Positions 9,198 through 17,021 are shown, counted from the first letter of the stretch. The stretch: 30,451 bases of DNA from Candidatus Gallimonas caecicola (GCA_904394195.1 CAJFNH010000002.1:13867-44317); one strand, 5' to 3'. Program-made: numbers and translations. The notes: generated by a model from the sequence alone, not told the origin.

Positions 9198-9905
9198 TCA
9201 GGCACGCGCAAGGCGCAGATATTGCGCAAGCGCGGGAAGCTGCGCCCCCACCTGCCGTTCGAAATAAGCGCCCAGAAGGCGCAGGGCGCGCACAATGCCG
9301 TCCGGCTCCGCCTCCCCCGTCCCCCTTGCCGCACGCAGCGCAAGATAGGTGCTCTCGCTCGCGGGCACGGCGTCCGGAAGGCATTCGTCGCAAAAGAACG
9401 CGCCGTCCGCAAAGGAGAAGCGCATCCTGCCCGCAGGCACCCTGCCGCATGCGGGGCAGGCGCCCGTCTCCACGGGATAGCCCGCATAGGCGAGCGCCGC
9501 GAGCAGAAAGGTGAGGAGAGCGAGCGGCTCGTCCGCGCACAGCCCCTCGAGCGCGGTGACGGCCGCAACCAGAAGGGGCGCCGCCTGCATGCCCTCGAGC
9601 GATATCCTGTCGCACGTCTCCGTCACGACGGCGGCGGCATAGTAGCGCGTGACGTCCTCGCACAGCGCATAAAAGCCGTCGTGCAACGCGGCGGAAGTCA
9701 CCGTGTTCCTGCCCCCGCGCGCGGCGAACACATATTCCGCAAAACAAAAAGGCTGGGCGGCAAACCGAAGCCGCGCCCCCGCCTTTCGCACGCCCTTGAG
9801 CGAAGCCGCGATCTTCCCGCGCTCCGCCGTAAGAAGGGTCACCATCCTGTCGTTTTCCCCGTAGTCGACCGCCCGCAGAAGGAGCGCGTCCGCCTTAAAT
9901 TCCAT
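9198..9905 (-). CDS. recO: DNA repair protein RecO
   Basis: RecO works in the RecFOR pathway, loading RecA onto SSB-coated single-stranded DNA and annealing strands. The 235 residues begin with the N-terminal OB-fold signature (KADALLLRAVDYGENDRMVT, residues 4-23). A zinc-binding set follows at C150, C153, C172 and C175 (CPAC...CDEC). The start is supported by AGAGGATAG before the ATG. It follows yqzL by 3 nt and closes the era-yqzL-recO block, the same order as in Bacillus subtilis. Confidence 0.95.
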   Translation of the reverse strand: MEFKADALLLRAVDYGENDRMVTLLTAERGKIAASLKGVRKAGARLRFAAQPFCFAEYVFAARGGRNTVTSAALHDGFYALCEDVTRYYAAAVVTETCDRISLEGMQAAPLLVAAVTALEGLCADEPLALLTFLLAALAYAGYPVETGACPACGRVPAGRMRFSFADGAFFCDECLPDAVPASESTYLALRAARGTGEAEPDGIVRALRLLGAYFERQVGAQLPALAQYLRLARA

Positions 9906-9908
9906 CGT

Positions 9909-10016
9909 CTATCCTCTGCCGCCCGGCTTGAGCCGCTTGTACAGCATGTAGTACGTCAGATTGCCCGTTCGCTCGAACATTTCCCAGGCGATCTGCGCAG
10001 CGTCCTTTTCCCGCAT
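9909..10016 (-). CDS. yqzL: YqzL-like small protein
   Basis: A 35-residue frame (MREKDAAQIAWEMFERTGNL, then TYYMLYKRLKPGGRG) between era and recO. The W-x2-F-x2-TG-N-x4-Y-x-L-Y/F-K pattern and the position match the YqzL family, found at this place in Bacillus. Function is unknown. AGGGGG lies 5 nt before the ATG. The stop codon is 3 nt from the recO start, so the two are probably translated together. The remaining bases up to the era stop carry nothing obvious. The name rests on motif plus synteny, so it is less certain than for its neighbours. Confidence 0.8.
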   Translation of the reverse strand: MREKDAAQIAWEMFERTGNLTYYMLYKRLKPGGRG

Positions 10017-10055
10017 ACACACCCCCTGCGGGCAGTATGCGCGCCCGGCGCAGAA

Positions 10056-10946
10056 CTATGCCTCGTCCTCGCCGTAGCCCAGTTCGCGGATGAGCCGCGC
10101 GCTGTCGCGCCAGTCCTCGCGCACCTTGACGTATGTCGTAAGATATACCTTGGCGCCCAGAAACTTTTCCATGTCCTTGCGCGCAAAGGAGGCCGCCTCC
10201 TTGAGCGCGCGCCCCTGTTTGCCGATGAGGATGGCCTTGTGCGCCTGCTTTTCGCAGACGATATCCAGCCCCACCTCGTACACGCCGTCCTCCCGCTTGC
10301 GGAAGGTGTGCACCACGACGGCGACGCCGTGCGGGATCTCCTCATCGTACTTCAATAAAATTTTCTCGCGCATGAGTTCGGCGAGCATGAACTTTTCGCT
10401 GCGGTCGGAGACGATGTCGTCCGGAAAGAGCTTGTCCCCTTCGGGCAGCATGGCGGCGATGGCGACCTCCAGCTTCTTCAACCCCTTCCCCCTGCGCGCG
10501 GAGACGGGATAGATATCCGCCTGCACGCCCGCCTCGCCCAGCTGCCGGACTTCCTCCGGAATGTTTTGCGCAGGCATGATGTCGGTCTTGGTGAAGGCAA
10601 CGATGAGGGGCACGCCCAGGGCGCAGTATTTCAGGATGAGCTGCGCGTCCTCCTCCCGCACGCCCGCATGCCCGTCCAGCACATATAAGATGGCGTCCAC
10701 GTCGCGCGAGGTCGTCTCCGTCGTTTTCATCATGCCCTCGGTGAGCGCGTTGCGGCTCTTATAGATGCCGGGCGTGTCCACGAAGACGATCTGATAGTCC
10801 GCGCGCGTGAGCACGCCGAGGATGCGATCGCGCGTGGTCTGCGGTTTGGGCGAGACGATGGCGACTTTTTCGCCCACAAGCACATTGATGAGGGTGCTCT
10901 TGCCGGCGTTTGCCCGTCCGATGACGGCGACCGTTCCGCTCCTCAT
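10056..10946 (-). CDS. era: GTPase Era
   Basis: A ribosome-assembly GTPase that binds the 3' end of 16S rRNA. The 296 residues show G1 GRANAGKST (10-18), the G2 region PQTTRD (35-40), G3 DTPG (57-60), G4 TKTD (119-122, in place of the usual NKxD), and a G5-like VSARRGKG. The C-terminal 90 residues form the type 2 KH domain with its GKQGRALKE loop (canonical GxxG). The ATG overlaps the ybeY stop codon by 4 nt (ATGA), so the pair is coupled. Cytosolic. Identity is secure. Confidence 0.97.
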   Translation of the reverse strand: MRSGTVAVIGRANAGKSTLINVLVGEKVAIVSPKPQTTRDRILGVLTRADYQIVFVDTPGIYKSRNALTEGMMKTTETTSRDVDAILYVLDGHAGVREEDAQLILKYCALGVPLIVAFTKTDIMPAQNIPEEVRQLGEAGVQADIYPVSARRGKGLKKLEVAIAAMLPEGDKLFPDDIVSDRSEKFMLAELMREKILLKYDEEIPHGVAVVVHTFRKREDGVYEVGLDIVCEKQAHKAILIGKQGRALKEAASFARKDMEKFLGAKVYLTTYVKVREDWRDSARLIRELGYGEDEA

Positions 10947-11413
10947 ATGTCCCGCTCCAGAGAAAGTTTTTTCATGACGTATTCCTCTTTTTCGCGCATC
11001 TCGCGCTTGTCCTCCTGCGCCATGTGGTCGTAGCCGAGGCAGTGCAGCAGCCCGTGCACGGCAAGGTACCAGAGCTCGCGCTCAAAGCTGTGCCCGTACT
11101 CTTCCGCCTGCTCGCGCGCGCGCTGTTCGCAGATGACCACGCTGCCCAGAAAGATGTTGCCGTTTTCGTCGATCTCCTCGCCGTGTTCGTCGGCAAGGAT
11201 GGGCGCGCCCTTGATGCCCTCCATCGAGGGAAAGCTCAACACGTCGGTCACGGCGTCCACGCCCCGCCCCTGCGCGTTGAGCCGGCGGATCTCCTCTTCG
11301 GAGACGAGCAGGAGCTCTGCCGATAGGTCGTCGCCCTGCCAGAGCCCCTCCATCGCCGCGGCAAGCCGCGCGAGCCCTTCGGCGGGCAGGTCGGAATCAA
11401 AAAAGATGCGCAT
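10943..11413 (-). CDS. ybeY: Endoribonuclease YbeY, 16S rRNA maturation
   Basis: A zinc-dependent RNase involved in 16S rRNA 3'-end maturation and ribosome quality control. The 156 residues carry the family metal motif H120-G-L-L-H124-C-L-G-Y-D-H130. The upstream DVLSFP segment (58-63) is also characteristic. The start codon overlaps the stop codon of the HD-domain gene as TGATG, and its own stop overlaps the era start. The phoH-HD-ybeY-era order is conserved in Firmicutes. Confidence 0.96.
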   Translation of the reverse strand: MRIFFDSDLPAEGLARLAAAMEGLWQGDDLSAELLLVSEEEIRRLNAQGRGVDAVTDVLSFPSMEGIKGAPILADEHGEEIDENGNIFLGSVVICEQRAREQAEEYGHSFERELWYLAVHGLLHCLGYDHMAQEDKREMREKEEYVMKKLSLERDI

Positions 11414-12924
11414 CAGTCCTCCTTCTCCTCCTTGACGGCCTGGCGGTCGCGGTTGAAGCGGATGGCGGGATATTCCACGCGGTGGTGGTGCACGCCGGAG
11501 AGCGTTTCCACAAGCGTCCTGCGGATGACGGACAGATCGCGGATGGTGATGTCGCAGTCGGCGAACTGATCGAGGTCCATGCGCTCTTCGATGATGGCGC
11601 GCACGGTGCGCTCCACGTTTTCGGGCGAACGGTCGGAAAGGGCGCGCGTCGCTGCTTCGGAGGCGTCCGCGATCATGACGATCGCCGCGATGCGCGTGCG
11701 GGGAGTGGGCCCCAGATAGGAGTAGTCCTTGATATCGGCGTCGCCGCCCGAAAGGCGCATCGCCTTGTCGTAGAAGTATTTGATGGGCAGCGTGCCGTGA
11801 TGCTCGCGCGCGACGTCCGCAATGATCTGCGGAAAGTGCGCCGCCGTCAGCAGCTCATAGCCGTCCCTGGCGTGCGAACGGATGATATCGGCGGAGAGTT
11901 CGGGCATGAGTTCGTCGTGTACGTTGTAGCCCGCCTGATTTTCCGTGAAGCAGTCGGGCTGCTTGAGCTTGCCCACGTCGTGATAGTACGCCGCGGCACG
12001 CGCAAGCTCGGCGTTCTCGCCGATGGCGACAGCGCACGATTCGGCGATCTGCGCCACGATGAGCGAGTGGTTGAAGGTGCCGGGAGCTTCCTGCTTGAGC
12101 CGCACCAGAAGGGGGGCGTTGGTGGAAGTGAGTTCGCGCAGACGGAACACCGTCAGGCGGTTGAACGCCGCCTCGAACACGGGCAGCCCCGCGAGCGCAA
12201 GCACCGCCGAAACAACGCAGCCGATGATGGAGTAGCCGATGGAGGCAACGAAGGCGATCCAGTCCGAATAGAGCGAGGTCACCTGCAGCAAGGTAACGAT
12301 GACGACGGTGGGCACGGCGATGACGCAGCCCGTCAGAAGCAGACCGCCGCGCGTCTTGTTGCCGCCCGAGGCGAAGATGGCGAAGGTGCCGCACACGAAG
12401 TTGAGCATGAGCGAGTAGTACACCTGCGAGGTCGCGCCGTCCGCCGAGAAGTTGTTCGTGTAGGTATCGATGACGAACATGAGGATGGAGAAAATGAAGT
12501 TGAGCATGATCGCCTGCCTGCGGTTGAACAAAAACACACATAACAGCGCAAGCAGCGCGCAGGGACGGGCATAGATGTTGATGAACTTGCCGAACAGATA
12601 GCTGAGCACCACGCTCACCGTGACCAGCGAAAAAATGAGCAGGACGTTGCGCGACCTTGCAAGAAATTCGCGGTCCTCGAAGTAGTAATAATAATAGATG
12701 ATGAAGCACAGCAGCAGCGTGCAGACGGCAAGCGTCAGGATACCCGCGTAATTTTCCAAAAAGAAGCCGACCCAGCCCGAAGGGTCGTTGATGACGATCA
12801 TGAGAAAGATCACAAGGCACAGCAGGATATAGCACGCCGCAAATACGAACGCGCTGCCCACCAGGCGGGAATTGCGTACACTCCCCTCATCCTGAATGGT
12901 CAGGGAGGTCTCGTCGTTCTTCAT
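11413..12924 (-). CDS. PgpH-like membrane HD phosphodiesterase lacking the extracellular domain
   Basis: Likely hydrolyses cyclic di-AMP at the inner face of the membrane, as PgpH-type 7TM-HD proteins do. About eight hydrophobic segments lie between residues 23 and 250. The cytosolic HD domain follows, with H286, H315-D316 (YYHDVGKL), H351 and H375-H376 all present, so it should be active. The protein has 503 residues against roughly 700 for Bacillus or Listeria PgpH. After the first membrane segment (23-45) there is only a loop of about 13 residues where those proteins carry a large extracellular 7TMR-HDED domain. Gene position between phoH and ybeY matches pgpH (yqfF). Overlaps with both neighbours suggest coupled translation. 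Confidence 0.9.
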   Translation of the reverse strand: MKNDETSLTIQDEGSVRNSRLVGSAFVFAACYILLCLVIFLMIVINDPSGWVGFFLENYAGILTLAVCTLLLCFIIYYYYYFEDREFLARSRNVLLIFSLVTVSVVLSYLFGKFINIYARPCALLALLCVFLFNRRQAIMLNFIFSILMFVIDTYTNNFSADGATSQVYYSLMLNFVCGTFAIFASGGNKTRGGLLLTGCVIAVPTVVIVTLLQVTSLYSDWIAFVASIGYSIIGCVVSAVLALAGLPVFEAAFNRLTVFRLRELTSTNAPLLVRLKQEAPGTFNHSLIVAQIAESCAVAIGENAELARAAAYYHDVGKLKQPDCFTENQAGYNVHDELMPELSADIIRSHARDGYELLTAAHFPQIIADVAREHHGTLPIKYFYDKAMRLSGGDADIKDYSYLGPTPRTRIAAIVMIADASEAATRALSDRSPENVERTVRAIIEERMDLDQFADCDITIRDLSVIRRTLVETLSGVHHHRVEYPAIRFNRDRQAVKEEKED

Positions 12925-13925
12925 CGTTTTTCTCCTTTTCTTCTGCGCTGTTCATCCCGTTCATATGCACGCACGATGCGCGTCACCAGCGGATGGCGCA
13001 CCACGTCGCGCTCGGTGAGGGCGACGATGGCGATATCTTCCACCCCCTTGAGCACATTCACGGCATGTGCGAGCCCGCTCGACTTGCCGTCGGGCAAGTC
13101 GGTCTGCGTCAGATCGCCCGTCACGACCATCCGGCTCCCCTCGCCCAGACGGGTGAGAAACATCTTCATCTGTTCGCGCGTGGCGTTCTGCGCTTCGTCC
13201 AGGATGACGAAGGCGCCCGAGAGCGTTCTGCCGCGCATGTAGGCGAGGGGCGCGACTTCGATGACGCCCTTCTCCATGAGCTTTGCATACGTCTCCATGC
13301 CGAACAGTTCCTGCAGCGCGTCGTACAGGGGGCGCAGGTATGGGTCCACCTTCGTCTGCAGATCGCCCGGCAGAAAGCCGAGCTTTTCCCCTGCCTCCAC
13401 CGCGGGGCGGGTGAGGATGATCTTGTCCACCGTCTTTGCCTTGTACAGCGCGACGGCAAGGCTGACGGCAAGGTAGGTCTTGCCAGTGCCCGCAGGCCCC
13501 GTTCCGAAGGTGATGGTGTTCTTGCGCATGGCGTCCACATAGGCGCTCTGCCCCACCGTCTTGCACTTGACGGGTTTTCCGCGTGAAGTGACGGCGACCA
13601 CATCTTTGAGCACGGCGCCCAGATCCTCCGCATTCCCCTCGCGCGCGAGAGCGATACAGTACAAAAGGGCGCTCCTGTCGATGTGCTCGCCCGCGTCCGC
13701 GACGGCGAGCAGATTTGCGATCACCGCGCCGCCCACGTCCGCCTCCGCGCCCGTCAGAACGATCTTCGTCCCGTCGATGCGGGTAGACAGGGAAAGTTCG
13801 CGCGCGATGACCGTCAGATTTTCATCGAGCACGCCGATGACCGTGCGCAGCCTGTCCAGACTGCCCGTTTCCACCGTGACCGTTGTTTCCGTAATAGCCT
13901 CCTTACCCGAGGTTGAGGCTTGCAT
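12921..13925 (-). CDS. phoH: PhoH-family ATPase
   Basis: A P-loop ATPase (PhoH/YlaK type) of uncertain role, linked to RNA metabolism and usually encoded next to ybeY. The 334 residues contain Walker A GPAGTGKT (143-150) and Walker B FVILDEAQN (239-247), with the conserved LTRPAVEAGEKLGFLPGD segment at 171-188. The start is unsettled. The ATG at 13925 lies 23 nt inside yqfD with no good ribosome binding site, whereas a perfect AAGGAGG (13898-13904) overlaps the yqfD stop codon and points to a start about ten codons later, where no standard start codon is suitably placed (see findings). Confidence 0.94.
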   Translation of the reverse strand: MQASTSGKEAITETTVTVETGSLDRLRTVIGVLDENLTVIARELSLSTRIDGTKIVLTGAEADVGGAVIANLLAVADAGEHIDRSALLYCIALAREGNAEDLGAVLKDVVAVTSRGKPVKCKTVGQSAYVDAMRKNTITFGTGPAGTGKTYLAVSLAVALYKAKTVDKIILTRPAVEAGEKLGFLPGDLQTKVDPYLRPLYDALQELFGMETYAKLMEKGVIEVAPLAYMRGRTLSGAFVILDEAQNATREQMKMFLTRLGEGSRMVVTGDLTQTDLPDGKSSGLAHAVNVLKGVEDIAIVALTERDVVRHPLVTRIVRAYERDEQRRRKGEKR

Positions 13926-14757
13926 GCACGAGCACTTCGCCCGTCACGCGCCAGCCCACCTGCGTCTTTTGTGTCAGTAATCCTTCTATCTCGCCGTAGT
14001 CGAGGTACGCCTGCGCGAGCGCCTCCCGCTCGCTGCCGGCATATTCGGCGTCCACCTGCACGCGCACCGTGACGGACGCAATGACGGTGACGGGGAGCTC
14101 TTCCCCGCCCACAGCCGTCACATTCTCCGCAATGAGATCGCCCGCGGCGACGGTGTCGCCCACGGCGACACGCGCCGTTCCGGAGAGGACGGTGAGCGCG
14201 CACACCGTGCCCGCGGCGGGCGCATACAGGCATCCGCCCGCCGCGGGCAGCGCCTCGTCGGACACTTCCACCTGTACGGTGAGCACGCCCCCCTCGTGCG
14301 AGAGCGCGCAGAAGCTCACGCGGGGAAGGGATAAGATCTGCGCCGTGATGCGCGCGCGGTCGGCGGGCGGGGGTGCAAAGAGCCCCGTGCCCCCCTGTGC
14401 GAGCATACGCAGTACCTGCGCACGATAGTATGCGCCGCTGCCCACCACCTCAATGCGCAGAACGCGGCTCTGAAAAAAGAGCACCGTCAGGCAGAACACG
14501 AGCGCGCCGGCAAGCAGCCCCGCCCGCCCGGCGAGCAGGCGCAGAGCGCGCGCCGCGCCCGAAAAGCGGACTTTTTTTACATTATAACACGAACCGCGCA
14601 AAATTGCAAAAACTTTTTCACGGTGTTTGGCGTCCACCCGCACAACGGCGCCCTTTTTTTGCGCCCTTGCCGCCAGCACGGGCACGCCGCCGCACACAAG
14701 TTTTTCCACGGCGCGCGCCGCGCCGATGCCCTCGATGAATATTTCACAGCTTTTCAC
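13903..14757 (-). CDS. yqfD: Sporulation protein YqfD
   Basis: YqfD is a membrane protein made in the mother cell during sporulation; its biochemical role is unknown. I start it at the GTG at 14757 (GTG at 14760 also possible), giving 284 residues and overlapping the end of yqfC, with GGGAGGG just upstream. The frame is open further upstream but that sequence is yqfC in another frame. A soluble N-terminal part (about 1-68) is followed by one membrane segment (about 77-95, ending LTVLFFQSRVLRIEVVGSG) and a long extracytoplasmic domain. It is shorter than B. subtilis YqfD (about 400 residues). Confidence 0.88.
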   Translation of the reverse strand: MKSCEIFIEGIGAARAVEKLVCGGVPVLAARAQKKGAVVRVDAKHREKVFAILRGSCYNVKKVRFSGAARALRLLAGRAGLLAGALVFCLTVLFFQSRVLRIEVVGSGAYYRAQVLRMLAQGGTGLFAPPPADRARITAQILSLPRVSFCALSHEGGVLTVQVEVSDEALPAAGGCLYAPAAGTVCALTVLSGTARVAVGDTVAAGDLIAENVTAVGGEELPVTVIASVTVRVQVDAEYAGSEREALAQAYLDYGEIEGLLTQKTQVGWRVTGEVLVHASLNLG

Positions 14758-15013
14758 CACCGCCCTCCCTTCCGATGTGCAGGATATTGCCGTAAATGAC
14801 AAGGTCGCCCGCGTAGTACTTGCCCAGCGACAGCCCCTCGCCCTCCACGCGCACGCAGCCCTTTCGCCCCTTGAGGACGATCTCCCTGTCCGAAAAGAAC
14901 GCAAGGCGCGCCACGTTTTCAAAATATCCGCCCCGGCCGTCCACAACGGCATAGTGGATGCGAAAGGCGTCCGCCGCCCCCAGAACGCCCGCGATCTCGC
15001 GCAAAAACTCCAT
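14744..15013 (-). CDS. yqfC: Sporulation protein YqfC (YabP/YqfC family)
   Basis: An 89-residue protein of the YabP/YqfC family, which acts in sporulation through an unknown mechanism. The pattern fits the family: a short helical N-terminus, then the beta-rich segment ENVARLAFFSDREIVLKG and a closing LVIYGNILHIGR. It is first in the yqfC-yqfD-phoH cluster, as in Bacillus. No Shine-Dalgarno sequence precedes the ATG; instead a sigma-E-type -10 (CATACAAT) lies 6-13 nt upstream. Confidence 0.85.
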   Translation of the reverse strand: MEFLREIAGVLGAADAFRIHYAVVDGRGGYFENVARLAFFSDREIVLKGRKGCVRVEGEGLSLGKYYAGDLVIYGNILHIGREGGGEKL

Positions 15014-15018
15014 AGGGT

Positions 15019-15026
15019 ATTGTATG
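15019..15026 (-). promoter_or_regulatory. Sigma-E-type -10 element ahead of yqfC
   Basis: CATACAAT on the minus strand equals the sigma-E -10 consensus. Fourteen nt upstream lies TCGTAAA, only a partial match to the -35. Transcription would begin at or next to the yqfC ATG. The yqfCD genes belong to the sigma-E regulon in B. subtilis. Confidence 0.5.
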
Positions 15027-15037
15027 CCCGCCCGCGC

Positions 15038-15070
15038 CTTTTTACGACTTTACAGAATGTGCGTAAAAAG
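15038..15070. promoter_or_regulatory. Inverted repeat between divergent yqfC and the CoiA-like gene
   Basis: A perfect 9-bp inverted repeat, CTTTTTACG (15038-15046) and CGTAAAAAG (15062-15070), with a 15-nt spacer. It lies 22 nt upstream of the -35 of the plus-strand promoter and overlaps the presumed -35 of yqfC. A binding site for a dimeric regulator is possible. Confidence 0.4.
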
Positions 15071-15091
15071 ATTCAACTTTTTTATCTGATA

Positions 15092-15120
15092 TTGACAGAC
15101 CATGATTTTTATATTAAAAT
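15092..15120 (+). promoter_or_regulatory. Sigma-A promoter of the CoiA-like gene
   Basis: TTGACA (15092-15097), 17 nt, TAAAAT (15115-15120). The ATG at 15155 follows with AAAGGA as ribosome binding site. Confidence 0.85.
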
Positions 15121-15154
15121 AGAATTAAATCACAAAGACACAAAGGATAACCCT

Positions 15155-15967
15155 ATGTTTATCGCACTTAATGAAGCAGGCGAAAGAATTGAAATAAACA
15201 ACGCTGACCCGCAAAAACAATATTTTTGTCCTGTCTGCGGAGAGTCCTTGATCATTCGCGCCGCAAATTCACTTGCTGTAAGAACGCATTTCGCTCATAA
15301 ACGCGGAACACAATGTCTAGATGATTGGTCACACGATATGAGTGAATGGCACTATAATTGGCAGCAGCGGTTTCCAAAGGAGTGCAGAGAAGTCGTCATT
15401 GAAAACAACGGAGAAAAACACCGCGCAGACGTTTGCATTGGTGATACGGTCATCGAATTTCAGCACAGCCCGATTACGGGAGAGGAAATCGCAAAGAGAA
15501 ATAAATTTTATATCTCTCGCGGTTACAAAGTCGTTTGGGTATTCGACGCAACCGATAAAATCAAAAATGAATACGAGGACTCCATTGACCCCATGCAATG
15601 TCGCGCTGATGGCTTATGTTGGAAAAGAGCGAAGAGAGAATTTGCAAACAATCTTCCAAAGGAAGTCACTATTTTTTTGCAATATCAGTCGACCGTTTCA
15701 ATTGAACAATATAAAAATCAATTGTTCGATCTAATGATATTGATAACAAAAATGACGCCAAAATCATTTGTCTTTTACAAAACTAAATATTATATTGAGC
15801 CGTGTAATTTTCTTAAAGAATTTGGAGTGTCTTGCCTCAATATTCCAAGCATTTCAGATATCATTAAACAGTCTGCCCCGCGTCAAACAACAAAAATACT
15901 TATTAGAATACCCACTGTTAAACGTTTTCCAGGACCTTATTTTAATCGCAGGAGAAGACGGCGTTAA
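15155..15967 (+). CDS. CoiA-like zinc-ribbon nuclease
   Basis: A 270-residue protein resembling competence protein CoiA. The N-terminus has YFCPVCGESLIIR, then THFAHKRG (about residues 22-50), the CoiA-type zinc-binding region. The centre has HRADVCIGDTVIEFQHSPIT (about 90-109), the CoiA pattern of a PD-(D/E)xK nuclease with D and ExQ active-site residues. It is followed by a helix and YKVVWVFD. The C-terminus ends in FNRRRRRR. The start is the ATG at 15155 with AAAGGATAACCCT; the frame is open upstream only as a shadow of yqfC/yqfD. It is much richer in A and T than its neighbours and has its own promoter and terminator, which suggests recent transfer. Role in DNA uptake or defence is unproven. 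Confidence 0.8.
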   Translation: MFIALNEAGERIEINNADPQKQYFCPVCGESLIIRAANSLAVRTHFAHKRGTQCLDDWSHDMSEWHYNWQQRFPKECREVVIENNGEKHRADVCIGDTVIEFQHSPITGEEIAKRNKFYISRGYKVVWVFDATDKIKNEYEDSIDPMQCRADGLCWKRAKREFANNLPKEVTIFLQYQSTVSIEQYKNQLFDLMILITKMTPKSFVFYKTKYYIEPCNFLKEFGVSCLNIPSISDIIKQSAPRQTTKILIRIPTVKRFPGPYFNRRRRRR

Positions 15968-15979
15968 AAATAAACAACA

Positions 15980-16007
15980 GCGCCGCGCGGGAAATCCCGC
16001 GCGGCGC
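15980..16007. terminator. Bidirectional terminator between the CoiA-like and asparaginase genes
   Basis: A perfect 12-bp GC-rich stem (15980-15991 with 15996-16007) and a 4-nt loop in the gap of two convergent genes. T-rich tracts lie on both sides (ATTATTTTAT on the plus strand, GTTTATTTTTAA on the minus strand). Confidence 0.85.
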
Positions 16008-16028
16008 AAGCCATATTATTTTATCCTT

Positions 16029-17018
16029 TCAGAAAATGTCCCACTCGACGGGAGTGTCGAAGAGCGCTTCCGCCTGCTCGCCGCGGGCGAACGCAAGGAT
16101 CCACATGAGTTTGGTCACCGCCGCCTCCAGCGTCATGCAGCGCGCCTCCAATACCCTGCCGCAGGCGCGCAGCCGTCTGCCCACGGCGTACTTGTCGAGC
16201 GCGCTCCCCTCCCGCTCCACCTGCGTGGTAAGCACCGCCGTCTTGCCCAGCGACAGAAAATGCGCAAGCCGCGCGCTGAATGCCCCGTCCCCGTAATCGG
16301 GCAGTCCGCCCATGCCGAACGATTCGATGACCAGCCCGTCGCAGTGCGCGTCCAGCCAGTCGAAGATATCCGCGCGCATGCCGGGGATCAGCTTCAGAAC
16401 GAACACGTTTTCGTTGAGCGTGTGGTAAAATACGGGCGCCGACGTCGGTTTTTCCCCCTCGATATAGTAGAAGGGCACGCCCTCGCGCATGACGGCGACG
16501 GCGGGAAAGTCGATGGAGGAGAAGGCATTGAAGCTGCGCGTGCGCGTCTTTTTGGCGCGCGTGCCCAGGATGACGCTGCCGTCGAACACGATGCGCACGC
16601 CGTATGCGCGATCGTCCGCGCAGAATAAGAAGGCGTCGGCAAGGTTGCGCCGCGCGTCCGTATCGCGCGAGTAGGCGGAGCGCTGCGAGCCCGTGAGCAC
16701 GATGGGCTTGGCGCTGTTTTGGATGAGGTAGGAGAGCGCCGCCGCCGTGTACGCCATCGTATCCGTGCCGTGTGTGACGACGAAGCCGTCATAGGCGGCG
16801 TAATTTTCCTCGATGAGGCGCGCGATCTGCAGCCAGTGCGCCGCGTACACATTGGTGCTGTCCAGATTGAAGGGCTGCACGGCGTCCACGCTGCACACCG
16901 CCCCGATCTCAGGCACGCAGTCCAGAAGTTCGCGGGAAGTGAGCGCGGGGGCAAGCCCCTCCTCCGTCTCTTTGGAGGCGATGGTGCCCCCCGTTGCGAT
17001 CATGAGAATATGTTTCAT
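16029..17018 (-). CDS. ansA: L-asparaginase, type I
   Basis: Hydrolyses asparagine to aspartate and ammonia. The 329 residues carry both active-site threonine motifs: ATGGTIAS (8-15) and THGTDTMAY (82-90). No signal peptide is visible, so it is cytosolic, as for type I enzymes. The closing region (MTLEAAVTKLMWIL) is typical. It is the last of three closely spaced genes, 3 nt after the upstream stop codon. Aspartate produced here could feed NadB, but the two operons are not linked. Confidence 0.95.
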   Translation of the reverse strand: MKHILMIATGGTIASKETEEGLAPALTSRELLDCVPEIGAVCSVDAVQPFNLDSTNVYAAHWLQIARLIEENYAAYDGFVVTHGTDTMAYTAAALSYLIQNSAKPIVLTGSQRSAYSRDTDARRNLADAFLFCADDRAYGVRIVFDGSVILGTRAKKTRTRSFNAFSSIDFPAVAVMREGVPFYYIEGEKPTSAPVFYHTLNENVFVLKLIPGMRADIFDWLDAHCDGLVIESFGMGGLPDYGDGAFSARLAHFLSLGKTAVLTTQVEREGSALDKYAVGRRLRACGRVLEARCMTLEAAVTKLMWILAFARGEQAEALFDTPVEWDIF

Positions 17019-17021
17019 AGC

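Noticed and set aside
14627..15154. In-frame extension of the CoiA-like gene upstream of 15155.
   Set aside because: This part is antisense to yqfC and yqfD; promoter and ribosome binding site place the start at 15155.
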